A stretch of DNA of 64,000 nt from Qipengyuania sp. S6317L1 (GTDB lineage: Bacteria; Pseudomonadota; Alphaproteobacteria; Sphingomonadales; Sphingomonadaceae). The stretch spans positions 1 to 64,000 of the forward strand of contig NZ_JALKAJ010000001.1 in NCBI RefSeq assembly GCF_023015615.1, read 5' to 3'. The position numbers and the translations under genes are program-made. Below the pieces are notes generated by a model. The model saw only the letters and a list, made by a program, of their open reading frames with translations, was not told the origin of the DNA and did not search any database. Below are positions 8,857 through 22,226 of the stretch, in pieces; within the stretch, counting starts at the first letter, position 1, and each line of letters starts with the position of its first letter.

Positions 8857-9498
8857 ATGCCTATGACCGAAGAAACCCGCCAGAAGGAACGCGATCGCAT
8901 CGCGGCACTGGTGCTTGACCTCGTCAAGCAGCGGGGGTGCGAGATCTCCTATGCTGTTGCGCACACCGAAAGCGGCCTGTCGCGCAGCCGGTTTGAATGG
9001 GTGTTTGCAGACTATGATGACCTGTTCGATGCGGTCGCCGCGATCTGGCTCGCCCCGCATATGAAAGTCATGGAAGAGGTGCTTGCCACCGATCTTCCGC
9101 CGACGCGCAAGATGTATGAATTCTTCCGCAAGCGTTTCGTGATATCGCGTCAACGCTGGCGCGATGATCCTGAAAACTTCACCATGCTATGCGAGATGGG
9201 CGCTGCCAATTTCGAAAAGGTGCGTTCCTACGTCGACCTTGCCGACCACTATTTGAGCGAGGTTATCGTTCAGGCGCAGGCCGAAGGATATTTCGCCGGG
9301 CTTTCGATTGATGAAACGCTGTCCCTGATCAATCAGATGGTGTCCAATTACACCATTCCCGATTCGCTTATCTACCTTGGTGAGAAGCTCAGCGAGGAAA
9401 AGCTCGCGCGCATTGTCGATACGATCTTCATCGGGCTTTCGGGTGAAGCGGGCGACGAGGCGAAGGGCGTCAACATGATCCGGGTTGCTGCCTCGTAA
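8857..9498 (+). CDS. TetR-family transcriptional regulator
   Basis: About 213 residues with an N-terminal helix-turn-helix (RDRIAALVLDLVKQRGCE, then YAVAHTESGLSRSRFEWVFADYDDLFDAV) and a ligand-binding C-terminal helical domain. The ATG at 8857 follows an AGGAG at 8839-8843, with a second ATG two codons later; the upstream in-frame ATG at 8794 adds unrelated residues. The regulated gene is not evident; the neighbours are a lysophospholipid acyltransferase on the same strand and a convergent membrane peptidase-like gene. Confidence 0.78.
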   Translation: MPMTEETRQKERDRIAALVLDLVKQRGCEISYAVAHTESGLSRSRFEWVFADYDDLFDAVAAIWLAPHMKVMEEVLATDLPPTRKMYEFFRKRFVISRQRWRDDPENFTMLCEMGAANFEKVRSYVDLADHYLSEVIVQAQAEGYFAGLSIDETLSLINQMVSNYTIPDSLIYLGEKLSEEKLARIVDTIFIGLSGEAGDEAKGVNMIRVAAS

Positions 9499-9522
9499 AA
9501 GGCTTGGACCCGTGCGCGGGGC

Positions 9523-10311
9523 TTAACGCTTGCGATCTGTCCGCTTGAATTGCAGCACATTGGCAGGACGCGAAGGCCGCTGTGCCAAGCGGCGTTTGTC
9601 ATTGAGCGCGTATTTCAGGCTCGCCCCCACCATGCCCGCCGATGTCAGCAGGATGAGCGCAGCCCACACCCAGTGCGGCAGCCACAGCGCGGCTTCGATC
9701 TGGCCAGTGTCCGAGAGCATGGGCCGCCCGTCGATCACCACGCTTTCGGTGAAGAAATACTTGTAGTCATTGAGCATGCTCATCGCGCCCAGAAGTCCGA
9801 GGAATTGCAGGGTAAAGCGATTGACCCCGCCCGATGCTTTCCACGCGATCAGCGCCAGCGTCAGGGCAATGAGCGGCAACACTGCAAAGCCGGTGGTTGA
9901 GCGCACATAGAGGATCACCGAGGCAAAGATCGCAGCCGACAGCCCCCAAAGCGCCGGGCGCCACAATTTGGGATGCGCGCTTGCGAGGATCAGTCCTGCG
10001 CCAACGAATGTCGGGGCAAGCGGCCCTCCGGCAGCGATACTGGCACGAAGCAGTGCCGATGCGTCGCTCACAACCTGGCTTTCCGCAAGGCCGGAGCCAT
10101 TGGCGAATATCTGGAGCCGCACGAAATCCTGCCCCATGACACGCGCAGTGAGGCCATGCCCCATCTCGTGAAACCAGGTGGTGAGGATGGTGAAGGGGTA
10201 AACGAGGTAATTGCCAAACGGCAGTGATGGCAACGCGATGACGATAAAACCTGCCAGAATAAGGCGGCCCACTTCCTCTGCCTGACTACCCGGTGTGACC
10301 ATCGGACGCAT
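9523..10311 (-). CDS. M50B-like integral membrane metallopeptidase
   Basis: A 262-residue membrane protein with several hydrophobic segments. The zinc-binding motif HEMGH is at residues 48-52, inside a helix, as in the peptidase M50-like group sometimes annotated as M50B. A long Arg/Lys-rich tail ends the protein. It begins three bases after the stop of the AI-2E family permease, so the two are probably cotranscribed. Proteolytic activity is plausible but the substrate is unknown. Confidence 0.75.
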   Translation of the reverse strand: MRPMVTPGSQAEEVGRLILAGFIVIALPSLPFGNYLVYPFTILTTWFHEMGHGLTARVMGQDFVRLQIFANGSGLAESQVVSDASALLRASIAAGGPLAPTFVGAGLILASAHPKLWRPALWGLSAAIFASVILYVRSTTGFAVLPLIALTLALIAWKASGGVNRFTLQFLGLLGAMSMLNDYKYFFTESVVIDGRPMLSDTGQIEAALWLPHWVWAALILLTSAGMVGASLKYALNDKRRLAQRPSRPANVLQFKRTDRKR

Positions 10312-10314
10312 CGT

Positions 10315-11514
10315 TCAGGCGTCCTGCGTTTGCGCAGGTGTTGCAGGGTCATTGTCGGACAGACGCTCGATCTGCTCCATCTCTTCATCACTGCGCGCGC
10401 GGCCATCAACGCCCACGCGCATGCGATAGCGTTCCAACGCCTCTTCGTCTTCGGCGCGTTGTTCTTGCAGGATGGACCAGCTGGCAAGGAACATCCCTGC
10501 GACCAGCGGGCCAAGCACAATGCCCGAGAACCCGGCAAGCGAAATACCGCCAAGGGTTGTCACCAATATGATCCAGTCGGGGATGCCGGTGTCGCGGCCC
10601 ACGAGGATTGGGCGAAGGACATTATCGACACTTGAAATGATGATCGCGCCAGCCCCCAGCACGAACACACCCTGCCACACCTCTCCGATCACGATCAGCC
10701 AGATGCCGGCGGGTATCCAGACAAGCGCGGTACCGACCGCCGGGATCAACGCAAGGATCGCCATCATCACGCCAAGCAGCAGCGAAGAGGGAACGCCGGC
10801 AATGGCAAGAACAATGCCGCCGATCGTGCCCTGAACGACGCCGACAACGCCCGATCCCTTGATGACGGCGCGCACGATACCGAGGAACCGTTCGGCCAGC
10901 CTCTCGGCAATTTCGCGCTCCAGCGGGGCGGAATGGACCAGTGTTTCACCGATGCGCGAACCATCGCGCAGAAGGAAGAACAGGACATAAAGCCCGATGG
11001 CGAAGCTCAAAAAGAAGCCGAGCGCGCCGCTACCGATGGAAATCGCCTCGCTTGCGATCAGCCCGGCGCTCTCACCCAGCAATTCCTCCAGCCGGTCCTG
11101 CATGGCGGAAAAATCGGAAAACCCGTTGTCGGCCGCAAAACGCTGAACCGGTTCGGGGAGCATGGCGTAAACTTCGTCCACCCATGCTCTGATGTCGATG
11201 GGGTTGGCTTGCAATTCGTTGATGAGATTGATCGTTTCACTAACGACAACCGAGCCCAGCCACGCCGCAGGCAAAAGCACTGCGACGAAGATCACCACAA
11301 GCGAGAGGACCGCCGCCAGATTGCGCCGCCCGCGCGTTTTTTTGAGCGACCACTTGTACAGCGGCTGAAACATGATCGCGGCCAGGGTTGCCCACATGAG
11401 CGGGCCAAGAAAGGGCCACGTTACCCAGACGAGCAGTATGGAAACCGCCGCCAGAATAAGGAGAAAGCTCCAATGTTCGAGCGCGGTCGTGTCGTTGGGT
11501 TCAGCTTCTGACAT
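10315..11514 (-). CDS. AI-2E family transporter (PerM/YdiK-like permease)
   Basis: A polytopic inner-membrane protein of 399 residues with the family's eight-helix pattern: two N-terminal helices (LILAAVSILLVWVTWPFLGP), a soluble amphipathic part near residues 90-150, and C-terminal helices with LILVTTLGGISLAGFSGIVLGPL. Members export small molecules or ions; quorum-signal export is shown only for some. The start at 11514 (MSEAEPN) is preceded by GGGAAT; a start 30 bases upstream adds ten atypical residues. Likely operon with the M50-like gene downstream. Confidence 0.83.
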   Translation of the reverse strand: MSEAEPNDTTALEHWSFLLILAAVSILLVWVTWPFLGPLMWATLAAIMFQPLYKWSLKKTRGRRNLAAVLSLVVIFVAVLLPAAWLGSVVVSETINLINELQANPIDIRAWVDEVYAMLPEPVQRFAADNGFSDFSAMQDRLEELLGESAGLIASEAISIGSGALGFFLSFAIGLYVLFFLLRDGSRIGETLVHSAPLEREIAERLAERFLGIVRAVIKGSGVVGVVQGTIGGIVLAIAGVPSSLLLGVMMAILALIPAVGTALVWIPAGIWLIVIGEVWQGVFVLGAGAIIISSVDNVLRPILVGRDTGIPDWIILVTTLGGISLAGFSGIVLGPLVAGMFLASWSILQEQRAEDEEALERYRMRVGVDGRARSDEEMEQIERLSDNDPATPAQTQDA

Positions 11515-11560
11515 ATTCCCTTGATGTCGGAGCAAATGCCCCAAACATCAAGAGGCTGAA

Positions 11561-14934
<3,374 letters not shown>

Positions 14935-14937
14935 ATT

Positions 14938-15909
14938 CTAGCGAGGCTTCGCGAAGGCAAGGCGAAACGACACCTGCCCGCGCCAGACCCGTTGGTGAAG
15001 CGTGCCCGCCAGCGTCTCGCGGGCAGTTGCGTCAAACTGGCTCTCATAACAATTGACCGCCGCCATCGCAGCGTCGAGGTCAAAAGGTTCATAGGCAATG
15101 CGGTCGGTGATGAGCGAGGGGTGCGTGCGCGCCCAGCCTTCAAAGCCTGGAGGCGCATCGTCATCGCCCCCTTCCTGTTCGCCTGCAACGAAGGCGGCAT
15201 AGAGCAGATCGGGGCGATCCGGACCCATCGCTTGAACCACTTGTGTCACCGCGCTTGACGTGATGCGATGGTCCGCATGGCCATAGCCGCCATCAGGGCC
15301 CCATGTCATGATCACACTGGGATCGTGCAGTGCGATGAGGCCGGCGATGCGCTCGCCCATATCGCGCATCGCGTCTTGCGTATTGCGCGCGTTCGCAGCC
15401 AGCGTCCCGTCGCCAAAGCGCCAGTAGATCGGTTCTTCCAGCCCGAGCGCGAAGGCGGCGCAGCGCCCTTCGTCCTCGCGCAAGGAGGCAAGCGCATCGC
15501 CCGCCTCAAGCCCGCTTGTGCCGGGGCCCTGATCGCCGCTGGTGGCAAAAACGAGCGTGACCTCGCCTCCTTCGCGGGCGATCCGTGCAAGGACAGGCGC
15601 AAAGACGATTTCATCATCGGGATGGGAGACGATGGCAAGAACGGAAGGCGCGTCCTGCCTGCTTTCGGGCGGGGAAGGGGGATCGTCAGGCGCGGCATTA
15701 TCGCTGCGCCTGTTATCCTGCAGCGCGCGCGGCGCGGCGCCGGGGGTAAGGCGGGTTACCACCTGCCCGTCCTCAAGCGTCTCTTCCGTGCCGACGATTG
15801 ACGGCTTGGCCACATCTTGCGCGGTAGCAGGTGCGACAGTCGCAAGTGCGGCAACGGTGCACGCTAGCATGCGCATGACGGGTTTACTCAGCTCTTCTGG
15901 TCGCAGCAT
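14938..15909 (-). CDS. Secreted PIG-L (LmbE-like) deacetylase
   Basis: About 323 residues with an N-terminal signal peptide (MRMLACTVAALATVAPATAQ from residue 12) and a proline-rich linker to about residue 85. The catalytic PIG-L motif is SHPDDEIVFAPVL, with the second zinc ligand region GHADHRIT. The family removes N-acetyl groups from sugars such as GlcNAc conjugates. The in-frame ATG at 15876 gives a cleaner signal peptide and may be the true start. No glycan-biosynthesis genes are adjacent, so the substrate is unknown. Confidence 0.83.
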   Translation of the reverse strand: MLRPEELSKPVMRMLACTVAALATVAPATAQDVAKPSIVGTEETLEDGQVVTRLTPGAAPRALQDNRRSDNAAPDDPPSPPESRQDAPSVLAIVSHPDDEIVFAPVLARIAREGGEVTLVFATSGDQGPGTSGLEAGDALASLREDEGRCAAFALGLEEPIYWRFGDGTLAANARNTQDAMRDMGERIAGLIALHDPSVIMTWGPDGGYGHADHRITSSAVTQVVQAMGPDRPDLLYAAFVAGEQEGGDDDAPPGFEGWARTHPSLITDRIAYEPFDLDAAMAAVNCYESQFDATARETLAGTLHQRVWRGQVSFRLAFAKPR

Positions 15910-16029
15910 CGTCTATCACTCCTTGCGCTTATGGTGTGCGGCAAAGGGGTAAAGAATTCGGCACCATATGAGTGTGAATTGCGCAAAACCTCTTGCGAAG
16001 GAGGGGGCATCAACGCAATCATCCGCGCC

Positions 16030-17589
16030 ATGAATGACAACACGATCAGCGCCATGATGAGCGCCCGCCTGGCCGAACCCTTTGGCTCTTTCTCCGAAAC
16101 ATTACAGATGTGGTCGAAGGCACAGCCCGATGCGATCGCCATCGTCGATGACGCGCGCGAACTCGCCTGGGCCGAACTTGTCGGAGAGGTCGAAAGGCTT
16201 GCCGCGCGGCTGATCGAAACGGGGCTTGAACGTGGTCAATCGGTCGCCATCCTTGGCACCAGCAGCGTGAATTACGCTCTCGTATTCCTCGCCGCGGTTC
16301 GCGCAGGCGGGGTCGCCGCGCCGCTCACCACCAGCGCCTCGCCCGATCAGCTCGAAGGGATGGCCAGGGATTCTGGCGCGCGCCACCTGTTCATTGATGA
16401 TGCCAAGGCGGCGGAGCTGGGCCCTGATTTCATGGCAGACCTGATCCGCGTGCCATTGGAAGCCATCGACACATGGATGGCCCCTCCCGGAAGCCGTGCC
16501 CCCGATTACAAGCCTTCGCCAAGCGATTCGTTCAATATCATCTATTCGAGCGGCACCACCGGTATCCCCAAGGGCATCGTCCATTCGCACAAGATGCGCT
16601 GGCTGCAATTTGCCTCGACCGCCCTGTCCTATCTCGAAGGCGGTTTTCCGGTCCGCTCGCTTGCCTCGACACCGCTTTATTCCAACACGACGATGGTCGG
16701 TTTCCTGCCGGTCCTTCTGGCTGGTGGCACCGTCCGGGTGATGGGCAAGTTCGATTGTGCGCGCTGGCTCGAAAACGCGTCAAAGGACCGCACGACGATC
16801 ACCATGCTGGTGCCTGTCCAATATCAGCGGTTGATGGATTTTGAAGGTTTTGACGATTACGATCTGTCCTCGCTTATCCTCAAATACTGCACCTCGGCGC
16901 CATTTTCTGCCGAGCTGAAGCGCGAAGTGCTCGCGCGGATGCCCGGCGCGCTTGTCGAGATTTATTCGATGACCGAAGGGGGTGTCGTGTGCCTTTTGCA
17001 AGCGCACGAATTTCCCGACAAGCTGCACACGGTCGGGCGCCCTGCTCCGGGAAGCGAGTTGAAGGTGCTTGATGACAAGGACAATGAGGTGCCGCCGGGC
17101 ACTGCGGGCAACCTCATCGGTCGGTCCGCCACCATGATGAGCGGATACAAGAACCAGCCCGGTAAAACCTCAGAAGCGCAATATGTCGATGAAAACGGCG
17201 ATGTGTGGATGCGCATGGGCGACATCGCCCGCGTCGATGAAGACGGTTTTGTCGAGCTTGTGGGTCGTTCCAAGGACATGATTATCTCCGGCGGCTTCAA
17301 CATCTATCCGATTGACCTCGAAAACGAGCTTGCCAGCGAAGACGACGTTGCCGAAGCGGCGGTGATCGGTGTCCCGTCAAGGGCATGGGGCGAGACGCCG
17401 GTTGGCTTCGTGGTGCTGGGCAAGGGCGCGCGCGACACCGATGCCATCCTCGCCAGCGTCAATGCGCGGCTTGGCAAGACGCAGCGGCTTTCTGCGCTTT
17501 ATGCAATCGAGGAAATGCCGCGCAGCCACATCGGCAAGCTTCTGAAAAGCGAACTTCGCGAAGAGGCAGCGGCAAGGATTGGAGATTAG
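16030..17589 (+). CDS. AMP-dependent acyl-CoA synthetase/ligase
   Basis: About 519 residues of a class I adenylate-forming enzyme. The P-loop-like motif is IIYSSGTTGIPKGIVHSHK, the adenylate-binding motif IYSMTEGG, and the hinge/catalytic region GDIARVDEDGFVELVGRSKD followed by MIISGGFNIYPIDLE. It activates a carboxylic acid to the acyl-CoA; long- or medium-chain fatty acids or aromatic acids are possible. The chosen ATG gives family length; a strong GGAGGGGG lies 23 bases upstream, unusually far, so a start slightly upstream is possible. Confidence 0.85.
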   Translation: MNDNTISAMMSARLAEPFGSFSETLQMWSKAQPDAIAIVDDARELAWAELVGEVERLAARLIETGLERGQSVAILGTSSVNYALVFLAAVRAGGVAAPLTTSASPDQLEGMARDSGARHLFIDDAKAAELGPDFMADLIRVPLEAIDTWMAPPGSRAPDYKPSPSDSFNIIYSSGTTGIPKGIVHSHKMRWLQFASTALSYLEGGFPVRSLASTPLYSNTTMVGFLPVLLAGGTVRVMGKFDCARWLENASKDRTTITMLVPVQYQRLMDFEGFDDYDLSSLILKYCTSAPFSAELKREVLARMPGALVEIYSMTEGGVVCLLQAHEFPDKLHTVGRPAPGSELKVLDDKDNEVPPGTAGNLIGRSATMMSGYKNQPGKTSEAQYVDENGDVWMRMGDIARVDEDGFVELVGRSKDMIISGGFNIYPIDLENELASEDDVAEAAVIGVPSRAWGETPVGFVVLGKGARDTDAILASVNARLGKTQRLSALYAIEEMPRSHIGKLLKSELREEAAARIGD

Positions 17590-18153
17590 AGCGTTAAAGC
17601 TTTACGACCTGCGCTTTGAGACGCGGCCACCATTGGGAGAGGGAGAGAGTGGTGGCCGCGTCTCGCTCGCTGCGTAAAAGCAGCAAAGCGCCTTGCAACG
17701 TGGTCCCGGCGCTCGCAGATCTCGGTGCGCTTTAAAAGGCACCACACGAGCATCGAAACCAACCATCAAAGCGGGCAACCTCAGCGAGGGGAACGCTGTT
17801 TCAGCGCGGGAGCCTGTGGGGTGGAAGACCGGGGTGCTGGAAGACATCCCGACTGCCCAAAGGCGCGCTTCAATCTGGCTGCCAGCCTTGCGGCAAGCGA
17901 ATTGACGACACGAAGCATCGGGGGGGAAACTTCGGTGCCGTCATATGCGCGCCTGCCAGTTTGGAGAAGAGAAGAGGCTGGCAGTGCTGCGCTGCACAAT
18001 TTATGGTGTTCGATAGCGTGAAACTCAAATGCTAAAATATGAAAATAAGTTGCAAAATACGCAACACAGCGAAGGGTCGGGCACAAGCGATGTCGCCGCT
18101 CACCCACAGCTGGTGCTGGACAGTAAGCGGCACGCTGCCGTAACGGCGCATTT
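17590..18153. other. Non-coding stretch with two purine-loop hairpins, upstream of guaA
   Basis: No convincing gene in 564 bases. Two hairpins stand out. The first has perfect 15-base arms GAGACGCGGCCACCA (17618-17632) and its complement (17650-17664) around a loop made almost only of purines. The second has arms CTGCCAG (17953-17959) and CTGGCAG (17978-17984), again with a purine-rich loop. Near the guaA end the sequence turns AT-rich (about 18025-18060) and contains GTTGC-N7-GCAAC at 18049-18065, a possible operator or promoter element. A small RNA is possible but not shown. Confidence 0.45.
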
Positions 18154-19728
18154 ATGCAAGCAGACCATCTTCCAGATTCGATCCTGATCGTCGATTTCGG
18201 CAGCCAAGTCACCCAGCTCATCGCGCGCCGCGTCCGCGAGGCGGGTGTCTATTCCGAAATCGCTCCATTCACCATGGCCGAAGAGGCTTTCGAACGGCTC
18301 AATCCCAAGGGCATAATCCTTTCCGGTGGTCCGGCAAGTGTGTGCGACGATGGCTCTCCACGCGCACCGCAAAGCCTGTTCGATGCGGGCGTTCCGATCC
18401 TTGGCATTTGTTATGGTCAACAGGTGATGAGCCACCAGCTGGGCGGCGAAGTGCGTCCCGGTCACGAAACCGGAGAAGGCGGCGAATTTGGCCGCGCGTA
18501 CCTCACTGTCACCAAGGAATGCGCCCTTTTCGATGGCCTTTGGGCCGAGGGTGAGCGCCATCAGGTCTGGATGAGCCACGGCGACAAGGTCACGCAATTT
18601 GCAGACGGCTTCGAGATCGTCGCAACCTCGGACGGCGCCCCGTTTGCGGTGATCGCCGATGAAAAGCGCAAGTATTACGGCACTCAATTCCACCCCGAGG
18701 TTGTTCACACGCCCGATGGCGGGCGGCTGCTTGCCAACTTCGTGCGCCATGTCTGCGGCCTTGCAGGCGACTGGACCATGGCCGAGTTCCGCAAGACCAA
18801 GATCGAAGAAATCCGCGAGCAGGTCGGGGATGGCCGTGTGATCTGCGGGCTTTCGGGCGGTGTCGATTCGGCGGTCGCAGCCGTCCTCATCCACGAGGCA
18901 ATCGGCGACCAGCTTACCTGCGTTTACGTCGACCACGGCCTCATGCGCCTGAACGAGACTGAACAAGTCGTCTCGCTCTTCCGCGACCATTACAACATTC
19001 CGTTGGTCGCCGTGGATGCCGAGGAAACCTTCCTGGCTGGCCTTTCAGGCGTCACCGACCCTGAGAAAAAGCGCAAATTCATCGGCGGGGCATTCATCGA
19101 CCTGTTCGAGGCAGAGGCCAAGAAAGTCGGCGGCGCGGATTTCCTTGCGCAAGGCACGCTCTACCCCGACGTGATCGAGAGCGTATCCTTCACCGGCGGA
19201 CCATCGGTCACGATCAAAAGCCACCACAATGTCGGCGGCCTTCCAGAGCGCATGAATATGAAGCTGGTCGAGCCTTTGCGCGAACTTTTCAAGGACGAAG
19301 TGCGCGATTTGGGCCGTGAACTTGGCCTTCCCGAAGCCTTCGTCGGGCGTCACCCGTTTCCGGGCCCTGGCCTTGCGATCCGTATTCCGGGCGAGGTTAC
19401 CAAGGAACGCTGCGATATCCTTCGCAAAGCAGATGCGATCTACCTCGAAGAAATCCGCAACGCCGGCCTCTACGACGCAATCTGGCAAGCGTTCGCCGTG
19501 CTGCTTCCGGTAAAGACCGTGGGCGTGATGGGCGATGGCCGCACCTATGACAGCGTCTGCGGCCTTCGCGCGGTGACCAGCACCGACGGAATGACCGCCG
19601 ACGTCTATCCCTTTGACGCCGCTTTCCTGACGCAAGTTGCAACGCGTATCGTGAACGAAGTGAAGGGCATCAACCGCGTGGTTTACGATTACACGTCGAA
19701 ACCTCCCGGCACGATTGAGTGGGAATAG
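18154..19728 (+). CDS. guaA: GMP synthase (glutamine-hydrolysing)
   Basis: Makes GMP from XMP in purine synthesis. The 524-residue protein has an N-terminal class I glutamine amidotransferase domain ([11 protein letters not shown], nucleophile in GICYGQQ, catalytic His in [10 protein letters not shown]), a central ATP-pyrophosphatase domain ([14 protein letters not shown]) and a C-terminal dimerisation domain ([13 protein letters not shown], ending [10 protein letters not shown]). All catalytic residues are present. It is transcribed alone after a long non-coding leader region. Confidence 0.97.
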   Translation: MQADHLPDSILIVDFGSQVTQLIARRVREAGVYSEIAPFTMAEEAFERLNPKGIILSGGPASVCDDGSPRAPQSLFDAGVPILGICYGQQVMSHQLGGEVRPGHETGEGGEFGRAYLTVTKECALFDGLWAEGERHQVWMSHGDKVTQFADGFEIVATSDGAPFAVIADEKRKYYGTQFHPEVVHTPDGGRLLANFVRHVCGLAGDWTMAEFRKTKIEEIREQVGDGRVICGLSGGVDSAVAAVLIHEAIGDQLTCVYVDHGLMRLNETEQVVSLFRDHYNIPLVAVDAEETFLAGLSGVTDPEKKRKFIGGAFIDLFEAEAKKVGGADFLAQGTLYPDVIESVSFTGGPSVTIKSHHNVGGLPERMNMKLVEPLRELFKDEVRDLGRELGLPEAFVGRHPFPGPGLAIRIPGEVTKERCDILRKADAIYLEEIRNAGLYDAIWQAFAVLLPVKTVGVMGDGRTYDSVCGLRAVTSTDGMTADVYPFDAAFLTQVATRIVNEVKGINRVVYDYTSKPPGTIEWE

Positions 19729-19793
19729 CGGCAACCTTTGCGGGTTTTGCGCATTCTGATAGCGATAGATCAAAGCCAATTGTCAAACGGACT

Positions 19794-20411
19794 ATGACCA
19801 TGAACGCCATTCGCACTGCCGCTTTTGCCTCGCTCCTTACCCTCGCTGCTTGCGGGCAGACCGCCAGCGAAGAGCCTGCCCCCGTCATCGAGGGCGCATG
19901 GGAAGTTGATAGCGCCGCTTCCAGACTTTCCTACGTTTCGATCAAACAGGGCGAAATTGCCGAGACCAATACCTTTGAAACGGTAACCGGCTCGGTCACG
20001 GGCGCGGGCGAGGCCATGGTCGAGATTGATCTCGCTTCCGTTTCCACCGGTGTCGATATTCGCAACGAACGCATGCGCGACATTTTCTTCTCGGTTGCCG
20101 ACAATCCCAAAGCAACCGTGACCGCCAAGGTGGACCCGGCTTCCTTTGAGGCTCTTGCGGTTGGCGAAAGCGCCGATACGACGCTCGATGGCACGCTCTC
20201 GCTTGCGGGCGTCGAAGCGCCGTTTCAGGCCGAGGTCAGCGTGACGCGCGCGGGACCGGACCGCGTGATCGCAGTCACCGATAAGCCCGTTATTATCGAA
20301 GCGGGCCGGTTCGAACTCGCCGATGAATTGGCCGAGCTTCAGGAGCTTGCCGGGCTCGATTCGATCACGCCTGTTGTGCCCGTGACCTTCTCGATCGCTT
20401 TCCAGCGGTAA
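19794..20411 (+). CDS. YceI-family lipoprotein
   Basis: About 205 residues. The N-terminus is a lipoprotein signal peptide with lipobox LTLAAC, so the mature protein is membrane anchored. The rest is a YceI-like lipocalin-type barrel (GAWEVDSAASRLSYVSIKQG, VDIRNERMRDIFF, DGTLSLAGVEAPFQAEV). YceI proteins bind polyprenyl or fatty amide ligands in the periplasm. The start at 19794 gives a standard signal peptide. It ends 11 bases before the endonuclease III-like gene. Confidence 0.85.
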   Translation: MTMNAIRTAAFASLLTLAACGQTASEEPAPVIEGAWEVDSAASRLSYVSIKQGEIAETNTFETVTGSVTGAGEAMVEIDLASVSTGVDIRNERMRDIFFSVADNPKATVTAKVDPASFEALAVGESADTTLDGTLSLAGVEAPFQAEVSVTRAGPDRVIAVTDKPVIIEAGRFELADELAELQELAGLDSITPVVPVTFSIAFQR

Positions 20412-20422
20412 GAGGCTGCTGC

Positions 20423-21136
20423 ATGCAGCTTGATCTGGGTGGCGACCAACGAACGGATATCTTGCGTCGCAGCCAAGAAGCATTGATCGAGCGGTTCGGG
20501 CGCATCATTCGCCCCCCTGAGAAACGGCGCAGCCCTGAATGGGTTCTGGTGCACGGGGTAATCGGAGCGCAAACCAAGACCGCTGCCTCAAACGCCTCGA
20601 CCGATGGACTTTTGGCCGAGTTTGGTTCGTGGGAGGCGGTAGCGGAGCTTTCCGAGGAGGCTCTCGAAAAACGGCTTCAGCGGCAGAGCTTTCCCTCGGT
20701 TGCGGCCAAGCGGCTAAGGGCGTGCCTTCGGGCGATCATTGCCGAGCGGGGAAGTGTCAGCCTTGCCCACCTTTCAAACCTGCCTTTGGGAAAGGCGATG
20801 GCATGGCTTGAGACGCTGCCCGGCGTTGCGCGCAAGAACTCCGCCGGGGTGATGAACGCATCGAGCTTCGACCGCAAAGCGATGGTTATCGACGGCCACC
20901 ATCGCCGCATCATGCAGCGCATGGGCGTGGTTCCTCTCAAAGCGGACACAGCGAAAACCTATGACGCGCTTATGCCGATTGTGCCGGGCGAATGGTCCGC
21001 CGCCGATATGGATGAGCACCATTTGCTCCTGAAGAAACTGGGCCAGACGTTCTGCCGGCCGCGTTCGCCCAAGTGCGAGGGATGTCCGGTGCACGAAGAC
21101 TGCGAGATGGGAACCCCTCAGGTTGCGCGCGGTTGA
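20423..21136 (+). CDS. Endonuclease III-like HhH-GPD DNA glycosylase
   Basis: A 237-residue base-excision repair enzyme. The helix-hairpin-helix reads LPGVARKNSAGVMN, keeping the catalytic Lys, and the catalytic Asp lies in MVIDGHHRRIM. A 4Fe-4S cluster loop follows with spacing C-x6-C-x2-C-x5-C (CRPRSPKCEGCPVHEDC). It is clearly diverged from the second, canonical endonuclease III encoded 1.1 kb downstream, so substrate range may differ. Confidence 0.82.
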   Translation: MQLDLGGDQRTDILRRSQEALIERFGRIIRPPEKRRSPEWVLVHGVIGAQTKTAASNASTDGLLAEFGSWEAVAELSEEALEKRLQRQSFPSVAAKRLRACLRAIIAERGSVSLAHLSNLPLGKAMAWLETLPGVARKNSAGVMNASSFDRKAMVIDGHHRRIMQRMGVVPLKADTAKTYDALMPIVPGEWSAADMDEHHLLLKKLGQTFCRPRSPKCEGCPVHEDCEMGTPQVARG

Positions 21137-21188
21137 TAGAGCACACCATGCCGTGCGGTCTGGCTGTTCGTTGACAGGAGCGCCCCTG

Positions 21189-22139
21189 ATGCCTCTCTCA
21201 AAGCCGATGACATTTTGCGCCATTATGAGCGCTGCGCTTCTGGTGTCCTGTTCCACCGCGGATAGCCCTTCGAACGACACTGCAATCGAGGAGCAAAGAG
21301 CCGATATGAAACCAAAGACCGACCTTTCCTATGGCCCGCATGAGCGCAATACATTGGACTTGTATGTGCCAGCGGATGTCACCGATCCGCCGCTGCTTGT
21401 ATTTATTCACGGTGGCCAATGGCGACGCGATGACAAGGATCGTCTGGATCGGTTTGGCCGCATCGACGCTTTGATGAAGGCTGGCATCGCGGTTGCAACA
21501 ATCAATATGCGTTATTCGACCGATGCGATTTGGCCTGCTCAATTGGAGGATGTTCGCGCGGCCGCGCGGTTCCTGCGCGAGCAGGCGGCGGATTATGGCT
21601 ACACCACCGATCAGATTGCCTATTGGGGAGAATCTTCGGGCGCTCATCTGGCTTTGATGGCGGGTCTTTCCGGGGCGCCCGAATTCGGCCTTTCAGAAGG
21701 TGGGCCAATCGCACCGACCGCAGCGATCGTTGCGTGGTTTGCACCATCAGACCTCACACAGATCGCGGCAGATCGCGAGGCCGATAATGTGCCCGGTGGC
21801 AATGAGGAATTTGGCCAGCCCACTCCGGAAAATCGTCTTATCGGTGAACCGGTCGCTGATAATCTTGCCAAGGCGCGCGCGGCGAGCCCGGTGGACATCG
21901 TTCAGACCGCGCCGCCCAATGCCCCGATCCCGCCAATCCTGCTGGCGCACGGTACGCAGGACCCCGTGGTGTCGCCGCTGCAATCTGATCGCCTGAAAAA
22001 AGTGGTTGAGGCCCGGTTTTCAGGTGCAGAGATTACATTGAGAAAGGTCGATGGCGCCAGCCATGGTAGCGAAGAGTTCGCTGATGAAATCGAGCCTGCG
22101 ATTGCGTTCCTGCTGCGCCATTTCAAAGCCGGTGGATGA
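21189..22139 (+). CDS. Alpha/beta-hydrolase lipoprotein (esterase/BD-FAE-like)
   Basis: About 316 residues with a lipobox signal peptide (ALLVSCS) and a carboxylesterase-type fold: oxyanion motif FIHGGQW, nucleophile elbow WGESSGAHL, Asp region AHGTQDPVVSP and catalytic His in DGASHGSEEF. The start at 21189 has an AGGAG nine bases upstream. It likely acts in the periplasm or at the outer membrane on ester substrates; the specific substrate is unknown. Confidence 0.82.
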   Translation: MPLSKPMTFCAIMSAALLVSCSTADSPSNDTAIEEQRADMKPKTDLSYGPHERNTLDLYVPADVTDPPLLVFIHGGQWRRDDKDRLDRFGRIDALMKAGIAVATINMRYSTDAIWPAQLEDVRAAARFLREQAADYGYTTDQIAYWGESSGAHLALMAGLSGAPEFGLSEGGPIAPTAAIVAWFAPSDLTQIAADREADNVPGGNEEFGQPTPENRLIGEPVADNLAKARAASPVDIVQTAPPNAPIPPILLAHGTQDPVVSPLQSDRLKKVVEARFSGAEITLRKVDGASHGSEEFADEIEPAIAFLLRHFKAGG

Positions 22140-22226
22140 TCTTGGCCGCATGGTATGGCAACTTTGCCCCGTGGCTCCTTGGGGCTTTGGCAAAATTCCT
22201 GCTCAGGTTTCCCGCCGCCGCGCCAT

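Noticed and set aside
17781..18221. 146-residue minus-strand frame across the guaA upstream region
   Set aside because: Overlaps the guaA start, no ribosome site, no family resemblance, atypical residue composition.
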